Made by a program: the position numbers and the translations under genes. A stretch of DNA of 64,000 nt from Daucus carota subsp. sativus (Eukaryota; Streptophyta; Magnoliopsida; Apiales; Apiaceae), in assembly GCF_001625215.2 (NCBI RefSeq), contig NC_030384.2, positions 37,048,390 through 37,112,389 on the forward strand, written 5' to 3'. Under the pieces are notes generated by a model that worked only from the letters and a program-made list of their open reading frames with translations, did no database searches and was not told where the DNA came from. Position 1 is the stretch's first letter, and the number at the start of each line of letters is the position of its first letter. Shown in pieces: positions 37,220 through 48,653 of the stretch.

Positions 37220-38086
37220 TAAGGCATTATATTATAAGGAGCTTGATTCCCTGGTAGAAACCAGGGGATCTCATATCCTTCACTCTACAGAGAAAGGATT
37301 TATAAGTGAACTGAGGGTGATTATAACATTCATTTATACGTGAACTAATGATCATTTATAAGTGAACTTGTGATCTGTCACAATATCATCGATGATTGCT
37401 CCGATTTAGTCATTGAAATTGAGTCTTTGATTACAGATAAATATTTAATATAGCTGAAAAAGACGGAAATACACTCATTTTTGTTAATGGTGTTAGTCTA
37501 AACTCACAGAGGAACACATCATATGTAATTTGAATTTCTTTTAACAATTCAATTTAGTTAAACTAGTTTAAAACTTTCAACATGATTAATGAAAAATAAA
37601 ATTATAAGTCGCTCATATTATGATATGCAGTTTGAAAAGTGTTATTGGAAAAGAATATTATTTTCAGAGTTTTAAATTAGAATATTCTAAACATTTCAAT
37701 AATGTTGCTAAAATTATAGGCTGAAACTATGATCAGGTAATATTTATTGAAGTTGTAAAATAATTTTAGCTATATAATTAAAAAAAATTCTATAATTTTT
37801 GGTTCGATTGTTCTTCACCCCCCCTTTATCACGAACAAAGTGACCATAGCATATTCTTATGGTAGCAATTCTTTTGATAAATTAATACGTACTGACACAT
37901 ATTCCAGCAACACGAAGGACTTTGCCCTTTGGTAGAAGGAAACAAATAAATATGTTGATCCAACTCCCACCAGCACCACTTCACTTGTCTAGTTCTTTGG
38001 AAAGACAAGACAAACGTTTTCTTGGGAGGAATAAAAATTAAACCAACCCAAAACCCCCTCCCCATTCCGATATCAAAATTCAAACC
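37220..38086. other. Intergenic DNA upstream of the NAC gene
   Basis: No feature is recognised apart from the presumptive promoter and leader of the NAC gene at the right end. No clear TATA box could be chosen. Confidence 0.35.
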
Positions 38087-39010
38087 ATGATGAACCGGAA
38101 TGAAGGAAATGATAGTGCCCCGAACCTCCCCATTGGATATAGATTTCGACCCACAGATGAAGAACTCATTCTTCATTACCTCAAACCCAAGCTTCTTTCT
38201 TTCCCTTTCCCTTCATCTGTCATCCCTCACCATCTCAATCTCTTCCACTCTCACCCATCTCTCTTCATTGGTAAGCACATACTTATTCGGTTCCGTTCTT
38301 TACTTTCGTGTTTGTTATTGTGTTTGATAAACGACAGTCTTTCATGTTTTTTACTTATGGCCTAATATATTTTGTTGGTTTTGTTTGGTTAAGGTGATTG
38401 CAAAGAGAAGAAGTATTTTTTCTGCAAAAGCAGCTGGAATCATTTCAAGAACTGCAGACTCTCTACAGCTGATGGCTCTGGTTACTGGAAACATATAAGC
38501 AAAGACAAGTACATTTGTTCATCAAGTGCTTTTATTATTGGGACTAAGAAATCCTACATTTTCCACCAAGGGAATTATCCCCATAGCATCAAAACTCAAT
38601 GGGCCATGAAGGAATTCTCACTTCTGCCCTCTCAAACAGCCACACTTTTGAGCCAGGTACTGCTTTCTTCACTTCCCGTCAATAACTATTTTTTTCTTTA
38701 TATCCTGTTTCTGATTTTCAGTTTCATTTTGTTGCAGAACATGGAGGACTGGGTCATCTTTTGCATTTACCAGAGGAGGAGAAGAGGCAAGAAGCATCAA
38801 GTGAAGAAAACAAGAAGAGATGAAGATGATGTGATTGGTGCCCAATGTGATGATCTGATGGATTTTGTGGTTCTTGACAGCACTGAGCCTGGCCCTCCTT
38901 TGCCTTCACCATCATGTTCAACTGACCATGGGTCTGCAAATCATGCATCAACAGATCAGGAGGAAACATGCAGCAGCAGTAACATCAAACCAGTTTCTCC
39001 TCATTGGTGA
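38087..39010 (+). CDS. Divergent NAC-domain transcription factor
   Basis: Three exons (38087-38270, 38394-38656, 38738-39010) give 720 coding bases, or 239 residues, with introns at the usual NAC positions. Subdomain A is clear (LPIGYRFRPTDEELILHYL at 15-33). So are the DNA-binding subdomains C and D (GSGYWK at 89-94, then IGTKKSYIFHQGNYPHSIKTQWAMKEF) and E (EDWVIFCIYQRRRR). The DPWxLP signature of subdomain B is missing; the aligned stretch reads HSHPSLFIG with no Trp. Overall it recalls the NAC83/VNI2 and XND1 side of the family, but I cannot name an orthologue. The C-terminal 75 residues are Asp/Ser/Pro-rich and have no membrane segment. The protein probably acts in the nucleus. Confidence 0.9.
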
Positions 39011-40215
39011 AACCAAGGCTCAGAATCAAAATCATTTTTAGTGAACTTAAGTATTTATGCTGTACTTGGCTTTGAGTAATGACTAATGAATGCATGATGG
39101 ATACAAAATTAACCACATTCAAGCTCTTTGTGGATTGTTTTCAGTTTCACAGCTGGTTTTAGTTGGGTTTCTTTTCATCACATCACATTTTTTTTATAAA
39201 AAAAAATACTTTAAATTATGAACATTTATATGACCAAAATTCAAATTAACCTAAAATCTAGAAGACATGACCTAAAATGATGAAAGAATAATTTTTATGC
39301 TAATTAGGAATGAGTTGTTCTGCAAATGGTTAAGCATAATAATCTCTTCATATATTCATTACTCTATAGAATATAATTTTTTATCATGAAAGAGGTGAAT
39401 ATTTATGGTAAAGATGATGCAAAGTGAACAATAAAAGAGAAGCATCAGAACAAAAAAGTGGGAAATTGGAATTTATTATTTACACATCTCCAAACCATAA
39501 AGATAATTTAAAATAGTTAACTGATTCTCCCATGTCTGCTAAACAATGCACCTCTTGCTGAGCAGTTTGATTTGCTTAAGCTAAAAGATTATTATTGGTT
39601 TGTTTAATTTGTCTTGCCCTGCAACATTGCAGATTTGCAGTAGTAATGGCAAGTTCTGGCTCTCTGGAACACAAAACAAGGCACATTTTTATTTATAAAA
39701 TCTCTAGGAACCTGCTGGAAATTCAACCACCCCTGTAATTGCTTCACTGGCTTTGAGAGATTCCTTATGTCAGCCAATAGCCATTAGGTGGAAGGCAGCC
39801 AGTTTTTTGAATTTTAATCAATTCATCTTGCATCATCCAATTGGAGTACCACACTACTGCAGATCTAATTCAGCCTGCCAATGAAAAATTCTGACTTAGA
39901 TGAGCTGAGTTTTTTACTATAGTTTTTTTTTTCGCTAAACAGCAAAGTCGAATTTATTTGCGAGCTAATCCAGCAAATTTAAACGAGATGAGTGGAATAT
40001 ACTCACGGGCTCAATAAATTATATGATAAAAGAATATAAGTAAAAGTTTTCAGTTTCTATGAAACAGATATTGATATAATTTATTTGTAATATAATCGAC
40101 CCTGACTTCGAGTTTAAGTATTGTCAAATTTTAGCTCAACATATTTTTCAATTGATTCCTCTAACTTATGTTCTAGGTATGGGAATCTGTGATTCACTTT
40201 CAAATCAAATATTTA
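39011..40215. other. Intergenic DNA, no gene recognised
   Basis: No gene or delimited repeat is supported between the NAC gene, whose 3' untranslated region fills the first part, and the possible TRIM remnant. Confidence 0.4.
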
Positions 40216-40219
40216 GTAG

Positions 40220-40800
40220 ATATCAACCCATACGTCTCACATCGCAAAGAATAAAAAAAAAATTGTTTCAAATATAAACTATCAAAGAACCCCATTATTA
40301 TCAGGTATTTTGGGAGGAGTCCACAAACCAAATTTGTGTGGGCTTGGCTACGACAGAACGAACATTATCATACTAACATGAAGTTAACAGTTGTGTGGCA
40401 TAATAAGTACTATCAGAGCCGATAGTTAAGAAGTTGATCCTGGGATTCCGAGCTGCAATTGTAAGATGTGGGTGTCCTTAAAACTACGTCTTAAAAACTA
40501 AGTTGGACGTCTTAAAAGATGTGGGTGCTTGGGTGACGTGTCCCGTGAGATGAGGAATACATAGCGGCATGCCCCGCAAGGTGAGGAACACATATGAGTA
40601 GTGGCGGTACAAAAGTCATAAGTGATGATTCTCAGATCAAGGTCGAAAAGTTAAAAAAGATTCATCTCAGATATAAGTAGTCATTAATATGAAACCTTTA
40701 AGGAAGAATCCGAAATAAATTTACGCGAGATTCGTCATGATCCAGAAAAGACAATATAATACTAATATGAATTAAAAGAATGGTGCGCGAACCACGCCAA
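40220..40800. mobile_element. Possible TRIM/LTR retrotransposon remnant
   Basis: GTCTCACATCGCAAAG (about 40231-40246) resembles the CCCACATCGG word common in plant TRIM long terminal repeats. ACTATCAGAGCC (about 40409-40420) resembles TGGTATCAGAGCC, the primer-binding site complementary to initiator tRNA-Met. The distance between them suits a short LTR. I could not find a second LTR or the ends, so the limits are approximate. Confidence 0.35.
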
Positions 40801-41903
40801 ATTCATTCTCCATCCTAAAAAATTGAGCTTGAGGTTTTAGGATGATTATAAGATTATTCATTCAACAATATTTGCTAGAAGCTTGTCCTGAGCGCTCATT
40901 TAACAATGTTTGCTAGAACAACTTGTCGTAAGCAACGGAACATCAAGATTCAAGACATGTATAAATAGTATATAACAGCAATAAATAATTGCGAAAAGTA
41001 GCGGTCAAAGCATCAAGTATACTCGTATTCACATGGCGAGAGATCTTGATAAAGAATTGAAAGACTTGGCAAAAATGGCAGCGCAAGTTTTGGCAAGACA
41101 GTAAACATGTGTACTCGAAAAGCAGAATGGCATGCATGCTGGCTTTCTATCTTGCTAGCACGGTTTCACAGCAGTAGTACTATAGTGCGTTAGTGTCAGT
41201 GTGCCTATATACTACAGGAATACACAGAGGTTAACGATGAAATCAGGATATAATTTACTGGTTACTCGTACATAAATAAAAATGTCTGCTAATTTTTTGG
41301 AGTTTAGCGGAAGTTCCATCTAAACTGCTTCCTTCAATGGCTCTCGAGTCCCGTGGTAGACCTGTAATTGTATAGCCGAGATACGTAACATCTCGCATGA
41401 TCGTTATTTTGAGTATCTGTATTGTTTCATCAGATTTTTTAGCGAATTTAAATTTTATTCTATCATTTTCAAAGTATTTTAGTCTAAAATTATTTTTGTT
41501 TCGATTAATCCCAATTTCCATTTAATTTGAGTTACTTTTTGACAATGAAATATGATTGATTATGTTTTTTATTAGATGTGGCCCTATGACTGCTTAAATT
41601 CAAGACAACCTGCGGATACGCAACCTAGTTAAGTCCATATTAATATGACATGACAAGAATTTGTTTTTGAACTTTTATTAATGGAGTTTTATGATTGTTT
41701 ATATTGAAAACAAATTTTCATTATAATTTCGAGACGAGATTTGGATTGATACCACTACAACAAGAGCTAGTAATTTTTTTACGACAAGAGCTAGTAAAGC
41801 TTACAAATCTCTAGCAATGACTTCTAAACAAATAAATATACTCCCTCCCTCACTCCGTCCACTGGATTGTTTTGAGACTCTTAAGAATCTGGTGGGAGGG
41901 AGA
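40801..41903. other. Intergenic DNA, no gene recognised
   Basis: Open frames such as 41255-41521 show no family resemblance. CACTACAACAAGAGC near 41754 is reminiscent of CACTA-type transposon ends, but no partner end is visible. Confidence 0.35.
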
Positions 41904-41906
41904 TAA

Positions 41907-42585
41907 TGACCATGTTTGTTTGCCAGAAGCAGAAGAGCTTCTGCTTCTGGTTTCTGCTTTCTGCTATTTTTCCAAACACTTCTGCTCCACTTCTCTAGTT
42001 TAAGCTAGGGGTGTGCACGGTCGGTTCGGCTCGGTTTCTACCTAAAACCGTTACCGAACCGTGTATTTCGGTTCGGTTCGGTTCGTAGGTAGAAACCGTA
42101 ACCGAACCGTTTCGGACGGTTTTTTTCGGTTTGGTTAACCGTTGGTCGGTTTCGGTTTTTTCCGGTTTTTATATGATTAGAAACTAGTATACAAATTTAA
42201 TATTATTATTAATTTTATAAAAATATTTATATACTTATAATATCAACTTCTCTTACTAAACTATATAATTAATATATTATAGCACATATATATAATATAT
42301 TATTTATAATATGTTATATATAATACTATATAAGAAATGTTATATTTTTATTATATATTATATAAACGGTTCGGTTTTTCGGTTCGGTTTTAGGGGTAAA
42401 ACCGTAACCGTTACCAAACCGTTATATCGGTTCGGTTCGGTTACGGTTTTTTTCGGTTTTTGTCGGTTACGGTTTTTTTCGGTTTGGTTTTTCGGTTTTT
42501 CGGCTCGTTTTCGGTTTTTCGGTTTTTTTTGTTCACCCCTAGTTTAAGCAAGAAGTCACTTCTTTTAAATTTGCCCAAACGGCCC
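41907..42585. mobile_element. Tourist-like MITE interrupted by a hAT MITE
   Basis: The left end (TGACCATGTTTGTTTGCC) pairs imperfectly with the right end (GCCCAAACGGCCC), and TAA flanks both sides (41904-41906 and 42586-42588). The arms carry AGAAGC/GCTTCT words that also occur in the related MITE at 58489. A hAT MITE (42006-42541) interrupts it. Confidence 0.7.
42006..42541. mobile_element. hAT-type MITE nested in a Tourist-like MITE
   Basis: The ends TAGGGGTG and CACCCCTA pair, and an exact 8-base duplication GTTTAAGC flanks the element (41998-42005 and 42542-42549). Both arms are built of repeated CGGTTCGGTT / CGGTTTTT words in the same or inverted orientation around an A+T-rich core. No coding capacity is seen. 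Confidence 0.88.
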
Positions 42586-42588
42586 TAA

Positions 42589-43515
42589 TATCACCCGCAA
42601 ACCTTTAGTTGAGAGGTTTACCATGAGAGATGCCCTGCACAATTAAGATCGGTGATGACACACTGTACCCTAGCCTAATATGCTTATACACGCAAATACA
42701 TATGAATAGAAGGAAAAGATAAGTAGCAGTCGCAGTAATAGTCAAGATCTGGGACGAGCAGGGGACCAGATTGTGTTGCTTGTGCCAGTAGTTTTGAATC
42801 ATTTTTCATCTAAACCTAGTTCATTATAGACACAACCCTTCAATTCATCTCGTCAGAGAAGCTAAGCCTAGACTTGACCAAAACCTAAGAGTCATCAAAG
42901 ACCCGAGCATATCTAATGGCTTGGATTTAACAACGTAAGCTCGTTTAGTGGTATACATGTTTCTGACATTAAGCTAGCCTATGGGGCTATATGCTACAAA
43001 CAAAAGGAGGTAAAAAGACAAATGGCTGGTCAAGAATCAGAGAAATGGCACATCAGTTTTGGTCATGATCATACTGAATCAGTGTACGGACATGGCATCT
43101 AGGCTTTATTCAGTGTTATGACTATCAATCGATGGCTGCCTTTCAACACTCCTCACTTACCAGCTAGCAGAAGAAAGGAAAGGGGTGGTGAGATGAATTA
43201 TTATTCACGGCAATAAGTTGTGTTTCATAAAAGTCCATGCAACTGTACCTCTGACCATTTAATTAATTGCATTACTCAGATTTCCTGTAATTTTTGTTAA
43301 CTAAAACAGGAACAAACTTTAAATGCAGATATATAAAAAAATAATGTTCTGGCAAATACAATAAATTAATGTTCTGGTCTCTGTTTTCGTATTGACTCCT
43401 TGCCTTGTTTATGTTTCAACCTGGTTGGGTAACTACAGTGTGTTTAATAAAATTCGAATCTGATCCGATGGTTTACGTTGCGATTAGCACCAAATGAAAC
43501 TGGAAATAACACGTA
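42589..43515. other. Intergenic DNA, no gene recognised
   Basis: No gene or delimited element is supported between the nested MITE pair and the 48-bp tandem duplication. Confidence 0.4.
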
Positions 43516-43518
43516 TGT

Positions 43519-43614
43519 GAATCATTTAACTCAGTGATATCAAACTCTAGTAATTGGACTTGAGGGGAATCATTTAACTCGGTGATATCAAACTCTGGTA
43601 ATTGGACTTGAGGG
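43519..43614. repeat. Tandem duplication of 48 bp
   Basis: Copies at 43519-43566 and 43567-43614 differ at only two or three bases (ACTCAGTGATATC versus ACTCGGTGATATC; CTCTAGTAATT versus CTCTGGTAATT). Confidence 0.85.
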
Positions 43615-43882
43615 GGCTGTGCAAAATCTCAAGACGTGTCTGAGATTTCTGCGTTAGTTTACGATCCCAAACTTGATTAATATTTCATTTCTAATATTTT
43701 AGTCGTGTTCATCATCCGAATTGCTCCGTTCACAAATATAAAATTGATTTTTAATTATAATTATCTGACCGAGGACAATAACCTCCACGTATCTTCGTTT
43801 ATATTTACACACATCGTTAATTATCTAAAACGTTTCAAATACATTACAGGAATGAAAATCATATGAAAAGCAAAATAAAATA

Positions 43883-44263
43883 ATACTCTATCTGTCATAC
43901 GGTAATGATCTCTTTTGAAAGTAGTTTTTCCACATAATAGTTAATACTCGTCTAATTTTAATTTTGAAAACAAATATATTAAGATTATTCTAAAATGATC
44001 CTTCTTCAAAGTTGTATAACAATCCATAAGAGTTTTTTTTTTTTTTTTTACAGAAATACACTTGCTCGTATCGAGAAAACGCCGCTACTTGTATCCCTAA
44101 TAAATGTATTTATGCAGGGATATAGACTCTTACTCCCTCTATTCCATTATATAAAGCATTTGATTTTTTCCAATTAAATTTAGTTGTTTTGACCATATAG
44201 CAACTAAAGAACCTAAAATTAGTTATAAAAAGTTAAACGCCCTACATAGTAGACTACAAGGAG
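43883..44263. mobile_element. Degenerate Stowaway sequence and a short Stowaway-like MITE
   Basis: A decayed Stowaway start (ACTCTATCTGTC near 43886, then TCTCTTTTGAAA) is followed by text like the element at 7647 (CCTAATAAATG, TAGACTCTTA). At 44133-44263 a 131-bp piece begins CTCCCTCTATTCC and ends CTACAAGGAG between TA dinucleotides, an apparent separate small Stowaway-like MITE. Confidence 0.5.
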
Positions 44264-44265
44264 TA

Positions 44266-45375
44266 CCGTAAATGGATCACAAGTGAAAAGCAAACTCCGA
44301 GCTCTGCCGAAATTAACTCCAACATACATGAGTTCATTGCACAAAATCACCTGGGAAAATCAGACAGAAACAATGAAGCAAGTTAGACCCAAAGAAATAA
44401 TAAATCGAGGACAAACAGCTACAAAATAATAACTTAAACCAATATTTCTCAACAAATCGTCTAGTAAGTGATAATTTAAAAAGTTTAGTATTCAAATACT
44501 CTTATACAAAACTAGGAGTCCAGGAAATGCACTTTGCTCGTATATATAAACTATTAAACGGTAGCAAATTTAGATAAGGCAAGACTAGAGTTATTATTCG
44601 AAGATATCAAGTCAATATTTTGCATATTAATTTTATTTTTATTTTGTTTTGTTTCTTGGTCAAATTTGTAGGGTATGCAATAAACGAATAACAACTGGAA
44701 TGGAGTATCAGGTAAACTTGCAGTAGACCTGACTGGGTCAAGACAGGTGGAACAGTTTAGGTTGGGATTGGGCTTGGACTTGCTGGAGCAAGCCTGATAA
44801 TGAATTCTAGGGCTGAGTAAGAAGTATGGTTGTGTCCGTATGATTTGGAAAAATTCTGCAATACCAAATAATTTATCTATATCATGTTCAGACTAACCAA
44901 TTTTAAAGAGTGAGACATTGGGAATTGACTGTTAATTAAATTATATTTATATTATGAGGAACTTTTCCACAATTTTTTTTTTATGACTACAGAAACCATG
45001 TATCTGCTGCATATAATATAATTTATATAATAAATATTTTGTAATGTACTTTGGATAGAAATCCTCCTTTTATGTGCTACTCATTTAACTTAAACAATTT
45101 GACATTGTTGTTATAAGTCGCATACTTTTACACAAAACTGCTTTTAAATTGTTGTCAGAAACAACTAGATTTCACTATCAAATTTCATCAATAATAATTT
45201 TTTATATTATAATTCAAAATATATAAATATCAGATTTTTTTTTTTTTTATCAAAGATGATTTATGCAATCATACTTATCAGCACATTAAATTTTTTAATA
45301 GCAATCCAAATAGACCATAAGTAATGGAAACAAGAGTAGTGAACGAAAACAGAGTGAAGGCAAAGATGCGATAGG
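44266..45375. other. Intergenic DNA, no gene recognised
   Basis: A+T-rich. The stretch near 45180-45320 vaguely resembles the interior of the Tourist-like MITE at 905, but no ends could be delimited. Confidence 0.35.
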
Positions 45376-45751
45376 TAAGAGCAGCTCCAACGCTACAGAA
45401 CTGTTAGCTAAAATCGTTGATCTGGCAACAGTTTGAGTCGAATATAGCTACCGAGTGGAAAATGGGCTTCTCCAAGGGAGCCCAACTGTTAGTTAAATTG
45501 TTAGATAACGCTCCTCCATCCTTCATATTTGCTGATCAGCTTCTCGTCATCTAAAACACACCGCTTCATCTCCCGCTATATCAGTTCCCGCTCTATCATC
45601 AACATTGCGCGCCATTCTCGCTGCAAAGGTGATTCTTCTTTTTTCAATTCGGATAACATCATTTCAATCAGGTTTAATTAGGTTTGATAATTTCCTAGAT
45701 TATCTATGACTGTTGTTTATATACATAATTAGAGATTTGGTTCTTACAGAA

Positions 45752-45891
45752 ATGGAAAGCTCATTTGTATCATTACTCAATAATGATTCGTATGAATTTG
45801 AAGATGTGTTTTCCCAGCCACCCCCACAATCTCAATCCCAAACCCAGCAAAGTGTTCTTCCTCGGCATGTAAATCCCTTTCATCCTCAATG
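45752..45891 (+). pseudogene. Remnant of the Harbinger Myb-like ORF
   Basis: An ATG at 45752 opens a frame starting MESSFVSLLNND and running into a Gln/Ser/Pro-rich stretch, typical of the start of the Myb/SANT-like second protein of plant PIF/Harbinger elements. The likeness ends after about 33 codons, and a stop follows soon after. The DNA-binding domain is absent. It overlaps the 3' end of the transposase frame on the other strand, which is the product of an internal deletion. Confidence 0.6.
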
Positions 45892-46976
45892 ATCATGTTA
45901 CGTAATATTATACAAGCTGTCATAATGTATTTCATTGTGCCCACATCCCAAAATCGTGATGGTCCACGAATCATCGCAAACCGAGATTGTAACACTCCAA
46001 ATGCTCTCTCAACATCTTTTCGAACAGATACTTGTGCAATTGCAAAATATTTTCTTTTGTTACCTTGAGGTTTTGGAATAGTTTTGACAAGAGTTGGCCA
46101 AGAAGGATATATGCCATCAGCAAGATAATATCCCATGTTATATTCATGCCCGTTGATAGTATACCTCACTTCAGGGCCGCGACCTTCTGCCAATTCTTCA
46201 AAAAGATGAGACCGATCTAACACATTAATATCATTCAACGACCCTGGTAATCCGAAAAAAGCATGCCAAATCCACAAGTCTTTTGAAGCTATAGCTTCTA
46301 ATATAATAGTTGGTTCATGGACATGACCTGTGTACATACCTTGTCAGCCAGCTGGACAATTCTTCCACTTCCAATGCATACAATCAATACTACCCAACAT
46401 TCCGGGAAAGCCTCGTTGTTCATTCTCTGCTAGTAATCTAGACACATCTTCAGCATTTGGGCGTCTCAGATATTCAGTTCCGAAGACTTCAACAATTGAT
46501 TTAACAAACCTTCTTAGACTCTCTATTGCTGTACTCTCACCAATTCGAACATAATCATCAATTGCATCAGCTGCTGTTCCATATGCAAGTATCCTAAGTG
46601 CAGCTGTCACTTTTTGAAGTGAAGACATGCCACGAATTCCCACAGCATCAGTTCGTTGAGTAAAATAATTGTCATGAGCCGTAACTGCTTCTTCAATTCG
46701 CATAAACAATGATCTACGCATCCGAAATCTTCGACGAAATTGTGTATCTTTATATGTAGGTGTATCAGAAAAATAATCACGATACAGTCTAGCATGACCT
46801 TTTTCTCTGTTGCGATCAATCACACGATGATTCATTGTGGAACCACCATGATACGAGATAGAATTTGCTCTTTCAAGCTGAGTATGAATGTAAGCCGCAC
46901 CCATTCTCATCCTTGTTTGATGCTCTTCTTCTTCTGCATCCATTATATCAAGAATGAATTGTGTAGTATTGTCCAT
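45777..46976 (-). pseudogene. PIF/Harbinger transposase with one in-frame stop
   Basis: The frame runs from ATG at 46976 to a stop at 45777, about 399 codons, broken once by TGA at 46346-46344 after NCPAG, where the family has Trp. The frame continues unchanged on the other side (GMYTGHVHEPTIILEAIAS), so a single base change explains the break. Catalytic acidic residues of the DDE_Tnp_4 (HARBI1/ALP1-like) domain are visible: SIDCMHW, then GSLNDINVLDRS, then DVERAFGVLQSRF. The last 20 or so codons are read antisense across the Myb-like ORF remnant, so the natural C-terminus is lost. ALP1-like host genes are the alternative, but the flanking inverted repeats and TAA duplication show a transposon. 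Confidence 0.9.
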
Positions 46977-47730
46977 TACAAAAGAGTATTTTGGATATGT
47001 GAATAGATTTGAGTTTATATGTTCTGAAAAGCGTGTGTAATTCTCAATTAGGGTAAAATTTACACCTTATACACTTCTTGATACCTAAAATACAGATTTA
47101 TAAATTAGTGTTTTAATTTTAAAAATTATCTTATTTTTACAACAATTAAATAAAATTTGGGAATGAAATTAATTTTAAAAAACTATATCATTTGCATTAT
47201 AAATAAAATTATTTAAATATTTAAATAACATATATTCTTGTTAAAAACTTCATTTGATTAAATTCAGAAAATAATTTATTTATGAGTTTTCTTTACAATA
47301 CATAACTACAATATGAAAATAGTAAAATAGTAGATTCCTAAATAATATTATTTTAATTAATCAGAATAATATATATATATATTTATATAAAATATTTATT
47401 TGAATGAATTTATTAAAAAATTATTTATAAAATTTATTCACAATAAATGACTATTATTTGAAAAATATAATTGTTAGAATTTGAAAATAACAGAATAACA
47501 GAATTTTAAATATAGCTAATACCGTTGGCGGACAAACCTTACAGGTTCAGCAAATTTTTAACTAATCATCTAAAATCACACTTTTAGCTAACAGATTTAC
47601 ATATCTCTGTTGGAGATGCTCTAAGAGAGTAAATTTGATAAAAAGGACCTTTGTATCATGCTGTAAAGTCAAAAACAACATTTCATGAGATGATTTCCCA
47701 TCAGCAGAACAAAATTCTACTGTGAATTTT

Positions 47731-48250
47731 AAAACTCACCAAAGTTGAACAAAACCCTAAATTTCTCTCACCTTGAAGTAGCCGCAGTCTTTTTATCTGA
47801 GGGGCTTCCATCGGATTTCACCGGTGGAAAGCCCCAATATTGTCTTCTTTTCTTACTATTAGTTAATCTCTTGTTTTCTTCAATAAGTTCCCAATTTATT
47901 TGGGTTTTGTTTGGTCTCTCCTTCTGTGAGAGTTTGATTTTTGTTTGGGTTTTGTGTGTTCATCATGTCCGGGATTACAGATCTGCGGGATTTTCATGAT
48001 GCTGATTCAATGATAAAGGTTTGTATGGTGATGCATTTATGGTCGATTGCTCAAAACAACATTGAGAGTATTACAGCATGTATATATCTCTTCAAAAAAT
48101 CGCTTGGTTGCCTACCGAAGAAGGAAGGATTCAACGGCGATATGATTCTGCGTTTGTTCAATTTCGATTATATCTGTAGATGTCGTATGGCTTTTCATTA
48201 TTGAATTATTTTCCTTTTTCAAAAAAAAAAAAAAACTCACCAAAGTTGAA
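47731..48250 (+). mobile_element. Retroposed insert with poly(A) tail and 19-bp target duplication
   Basis: An identical 19-base phrase AAAACTCACCAAAGTTGAA stands at 47731-47749 and 48232-48250. Immediately before the right copy is an A run (48221-48231, merging into the duplication). These are the marks of LINE-type target-primed insertion of an RNA. The 482-base body starts like a plant mRNA leader (AAACCCTAAATTTCTCTC) and contains a short frame from ATG at 47965 to 48204 (MSGITDLRDFHDADSM..., 79 residues) that I do not recognise. It may be a processed retrocopy of a gene or a LINE with an internal deletion. Confidence 0.75.
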
Positions 48251-48653
48251 TACACCCCAATGTTTGAAGTTTGAACCTTTGTAATCTCGGTTAGATGCTT
48301 AGATCCCTCATAAACATTGATCAATTCCAGTTTTTCAAAAACATTTAGGTTTCAATGTATGTGATCCATTGTGATAATTTTCAAATTCCGTTGCAAAGTT
48401 GCAACTCTTTACAAGTAAGCCTTCAGATTTGACTGTTGACGAAACTACTGGACTGTGCAGCAGTAAATAATATTTTACCCCAACTTTCAACTCCCTTTTC
48501 ATTCACTCTCGCACCTCATTTCCCTCCTCCTTTGTTCATCTTTTACCAAAACACAAACGCCACCGAAAATTCTCCTCTCTCTACATACACACTACATCTC
48601 TCTACATATCTCTCTACCAAACACACACACAACCAAACACCTAACTGTGAGAA

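Larger units (their letters stand above)
45379..47621. mobile_element. PIF/Harbinger DNA transposon, 2.2 kb, internally deleted
   Basis: The ends GAGCAGCTCCAAC and GTTGGAGATGCTC form a 13-base inverted repeat with one mismatch. The target duplication TAA lies at 45376-45378 and 47622-47624, and the inner words CTGTTAGCTAAAA/TTTTAGCTAACAG also pair. Inside is a nearly full transposase on the minus strand and only the first few dozen codons of the companion Myb-like ORF on the plus strand, so the middle has been deleted. The complete ends mean that it could still be a substrate for a transposase supplied by another copy. Confidence 0.92.

Noticed and set aside
41753..41800. CACTA-type transposon end (CACTACAACAAG)
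   Set aside because: No partner end, target duplication or transposase is visible, and short CACTA words occur by chance.
46344..46346. Intron in the Harbinger transposase instead of a nonsense codon
   Set aside because: The frame and the family sequence continue directly on both sides of the TGA, so no segment needs to be removed.
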